Assembly (NCBI GenBank): GCA_003266075.1
Contig: MUZZ01000190.1
Span: forward strand, 8,835 to 15,746
Reading direction: 5' to 3'
Length of the DNA: 6,912 bases
Origin: Methanosphaera sp. rholeuAM74
GTDB taxonomy: Archaea > Methanobacteriota > Methanobacteria > Methanobacteriales > Methanobacteriaceae
Part shown: one piece after another, positions 5,442 to 6,912 of the stretch
How the letters are laid out: every line of letters starts with the position of its first letter
How positions within the stretch are numbered: the first letter of the stretch is position 1
Made by a program: the position numbers and the translations under genes
Notes under the pieces: generated by a model
What the model was told of the DNA's origin: nothing
What the model saw: the letters and a program-made list of their open reading frames with translations, nothing else
Database searches by the model: none

Positions 5442-5645
5442 TTATTGGTCGTCACTTTCCTTTTTCTCTTCTGCCCTACGCATATCTATTGCCTCATCTC
5501 TTGTGATGAAAACATGACCACAGTTAGTACATTTTAGTTCTCCACTAGCTCCAAATGCCATGAATTCCTTTTCAAAATCCCTATGCTGGGTTTTATCCTT
5601 AGAACCACATTTTGGACATGGTTTTAATAAGTCCTCAATTTTCAT
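5442..5645 (-). CDS. Small zinc-ribbon protein of unknown function
   Basis: A 67-residue protein, MKIEDLLKPCPKCGS onward. Two CxxC knuckles, C10/C13 in CPKCGS and C39/C42 in CTNCGHVF, form a classical zinc ribbon with a 25-residue spacer. A charged tail (RRAEEKKESDD) follows. An in-frame ATG at 5669 would add eight residues and overlap the upstream gene. The ATG at 5645 is preferred because GGAGGA (5654-5659) lies 8 nt before it and downstream of the longer start. It is the second gene of the tight minus-strand run, 16 nt after the SWIM protein and 13 nt before the ferredoxin. Zinc ribbons of this size often bind nucleic acid or a partner protein. I recognise no specific family, and nothing here shows which role applies. 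Confidence 0.85.
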   Translation of the reverse strand: MKIEDLLKPCPKCGSKDKTQHRDFEKEFMAFGASGELKCTNCGHVFITRDEAIDMRRAEEKKESDDQ

Positions 5646-5661
5646 ATCATTAATCCTCCAC

Positions 5662-5931
5662 TTAATCATCTAACTCTTTCATATAATCAAAAAGCTTAAA
5701 CTGTGCTGCTTGCAAATGCTTACAGTAGAAACTTCCAGGATTATGCTGATTTCTATACTGATAGTCTGCACAATCACAATTCCAATATCCATATATCATG
5801 GATACAGTATAATAATCATTTTCATCCTTTTTAACCTTGAAAATGGCATGATCATCCTCGTAATGCTCAATTATGACATTATCTTCCACATATAATTTAT
5901 ATCCTTTTTTTATCCTATCAGCCATTTTCAT
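5662..5931 (-). CDS. Stand-alone SWIM zinc-finger protein
   Basis: An 89-residue protein. An N-terminal beta-rich part (about residues 8-47) leads into a SWIM motif, C52-D-C54-x15-C70-K-H72, in the stretch WNCDCADYQY ... SFYCKHLQAAQ. SWIM fingers (CxCxnCxH) occur in bacterial helicases, MuDR-type transposases and the Rad51-partner family. Here the domain is nearly the whole protein, and no helicase or transposase part is present. It probably binds nucleic acid or protein; the role is unknown. TTG at 5934, ATG at 5931 and ATG at 5925 are all in frame, and no clear ribosome site distinguishes them, so 5931 is a compromise. It heads the tight run that contains the ferredoxin and lipid reductase, with a strong TATA element about 45 nt upstream. 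Confidence 0.85.
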   Translation of the reverse strand: MKMADRIKKGYKLYVEDNVIIEHYEDDHAIFKVKKDENDYYTVSMIYGYWNCDCADYQYRNQHNPGSFYCKHLQAAQFKLFDYMKELDD

Positions 5932-5970
5932 CAATTATAATAATGTATTTGTGTTATCTACCATCAAACT

Positions 5971-5987
5971 ATTATATATTTATATAA
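5971..5987 (-). promoter_or_regulatory. Likely promoter (TATA box) of the SWIM-to-DUF59 operon
   Basis: The minus strand reads TTATATAAATATATAAT, the strongest box A-like stretch in the right half. It predicts a start near 5950 and a leader of about 20 nt before the SWIM gene. It lies in the 114-bp gap after sfsA, where no T-run terminator for sfsA is visible, so some read-through from sfsA is possible. Confidence 0.5.
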
Positions 5988-6045
5988 TTTAACAATATTA
6001 ATCATTTGCATCTAAAGTAAATAGCATTACATATAGTCTCATCCA

Positions 6046-6762
6046 TCACTTGAAAAGTATTGGAATTTCACCATCAGCACTCAATACAATGGACTCATCC
6101 CTAAATGTAGTCTTAATCTTGAAGGCAATAACATTCACACCACTTTCAACAGCATTTTCTAATGATTTACTAAAATCTGGGTCTCTAATATGGTTAGGCA
6201 TAAATTTTTCTGCCCTATTACTCAGAACAAGAATTATGACAGATGATTTGCCACCATTTAAGTATATGTCAGTCAGTTCATCAACATGACGTTTGCCCCT
6301 ACTAGTGGGAGCATCAGGAAACATTGCAACATTATCAACACACAAAGTGCAACCCTTAACTTCCAGATACATCCTCGTATCATCATGATCTGCTAAAAGA
6401 AAATCAAAACGACTGTCACCATACTTCACTTCACTTTTTTCGACCTCATAATCTCTTAACGAAGAAACACTTCCATCTTCTATCAATTCTTCTACAAGCT
6501 TATTATGGTATGAACTATTAATCAAAACCCAATCTCCAAGATAACTAATGGCAACAACATCATACTTAGTCTTTCTACCAGTCTTTTCATAGTTATCACT
6601 ATACCTGATGAGTATCGGTGCATCAACAACTAATAATTCAGTTAAACGGCCAGGGTCATGTAGGTGTGCTAATTCAACACATCCATCCTCGTCAACAACC
6701 TCCACAGTAAACCTGTTAGGTCTTGATAGATACTTTCTCTCAATAAGTCCTTCAATAATCAT
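6046..6762 (-). CDS. sfsA: SfsA family protein (sugar fermentation stimulation protein homologue)
   Basis: A 238-residue member of the SfsA family, found in many bacteria and euryarchaea. Escherichia coli SfsA was described as a DNA-binding protein affecting maltose metabolism; the fold is nuclease-like (PD-(D/E)xK type). Conserved blocks, numbered from the 6762 start, are HLHDPGRLTELL (34-45), DSRFDFLL (116-123), the catalytic-type LEVKGCTL (133-140), FPDAPTSRGKRHVDEL (148-163) and FMPNHIRDPDF (187-197). The ATG at 6762 (MIIEGLIERKYLSRPNRF) matches how family members usually begin and has a weak GGTTGA 7 nt upstream. In-frame ATGs at 6777 and 6798 would add 5 or 12 residues. It lies upstream of the SWIM-ferredoxin-GGR run on the same strand but is 114 bp away. 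Its role in archaea is not established. Confidence 0.92.
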   Translation of the reverse strand: MIIEGLIERKYLSRPNRFTVEVVDEDGCVELAHLHDPGRLTELLVVDAPILIRYSDNYEKTGRKTKYDVVAISYLGDWVLINSSYHNKLVEELIEDGSVSSLRDYEVEKSEVKYGDSRFDFLLADHDDTRMYLEVKGCTLCVDNVAMFPDAPTSRGKRHVDELTDIYLNGGKSSVIILVLSNRAEKFMPNHIRDPDFSKSLENAVESGVNVIAFKIKTTFRDESIVLSADGEIPILFK

Positions 6763-6805
6763 ATTAAATTCAACCATATAATAAAATTGGATACCCATGT
6801 GTATG

Positions 6806-6820
6806 TATATGTATTAATAT
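6806..6820 (-). promoter_or_regulatory. Possible sfsA promoter element
   Basis: The minus strand reads ATATTAATACATATA, a weak TATA-like stretch. It would start transcription near 6780-6790, consistent with the start at 6762 or 6777 and against the 6798 start. The remaining bases to the right edge (6821-6912) hold no gene that I can support. Confidence 0.3.
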
Positions 6821-6912
6821 CTTTCTCATTTTTGGGATGATAAATCTTACGATAATTGTATTCTACTAATCAACCTAAAATCGTCACATATTTTTTTCAA
6901 GCATTAGTGTTT

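Noticed and set aside
6050..6289. Plus-strand open frame antisense to sfsA
   Set aside because: It lies wholly opposite conserved SfsA motifs and has no start signal of its own.

Overview
The window looks like chromosomal DNA from a low-GC methanogenic archaeon of the order Methanobacteriales, most likely Methanosphaera or a close relative such as Methanobrevibacter. Three things point there: an ether-lipid geranylgeranyl reductase and an archaeosine synthase (ArcS), both archaeal; TATA-type promoters and U-tract terminators in very AT-rich spacers; and Shine-Dalgarno sequences of the GGAGGTGAT type. The genus is an inference from composition and gene set. I see no insertion sequence, phage gene, CRISPR array or transposon remnant.

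Left part (1-2040). A short plus-strand reading frame at 1-39 is probably the end of a gene that starts outside the window. It converges, 1 bp apart, on a minus-strand FAD/NAD(P) disulfide oxidoreductase (41-1348) with an atypical active site. Divergent from that gene is a plus-strand regulator with an N-terminal helical, HTH-like part and a C-terminal ACT domain (1514-2017). Their shared spacer carries a two-part inverted repeat around the promoter.

Middle (2040-2700). A monocistronic-looking hypC (hydrogenase maturation chaperone) has a long AT-rich leader and a T8 terminator. A minus-strand tRNA-Ile(GAT) follows, with its own TATA box and T8 terminator.

Right part (2700-6800), all on the minus strand. 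Transcription runs right to left. First is sfsA. Then, behind a strong TATA element at about 5971-5987, comes a compact six-gene run: a small SWIM zinc-finger protein, a small zinc-ribbon protein, a 53-residue 2x[4Fe-4S] ferredoxin, digeranylgeranylglycerophospholipid reductase, a short ArcS (DUF5591 plus PUA, no TGT-like domain) and a DUF59/MIP18 Fe-S assembly protein. A hairpin plus T7 terminator closes the run at about 2700-2724. Spacers in the first four genes are 10-16 nt. The ferredoxin, 10 nt before the reductase, is the likely electron donor for saturating archaeal lipid chains. ArcS and DUF59 extend the run towards tRNA modification and Fe-S assembly. The two small zinc proteins have no known role there and are the least explained part of the window.

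Most of the window is recognisable core archaeal metabolism. No clearly new defence or mobile system is visible. The best leads are the two zinc proteins heading the lipid-reductase operon, the atypical disulfide oxidoreductase next to an ACT regulator, and the short ArcS.
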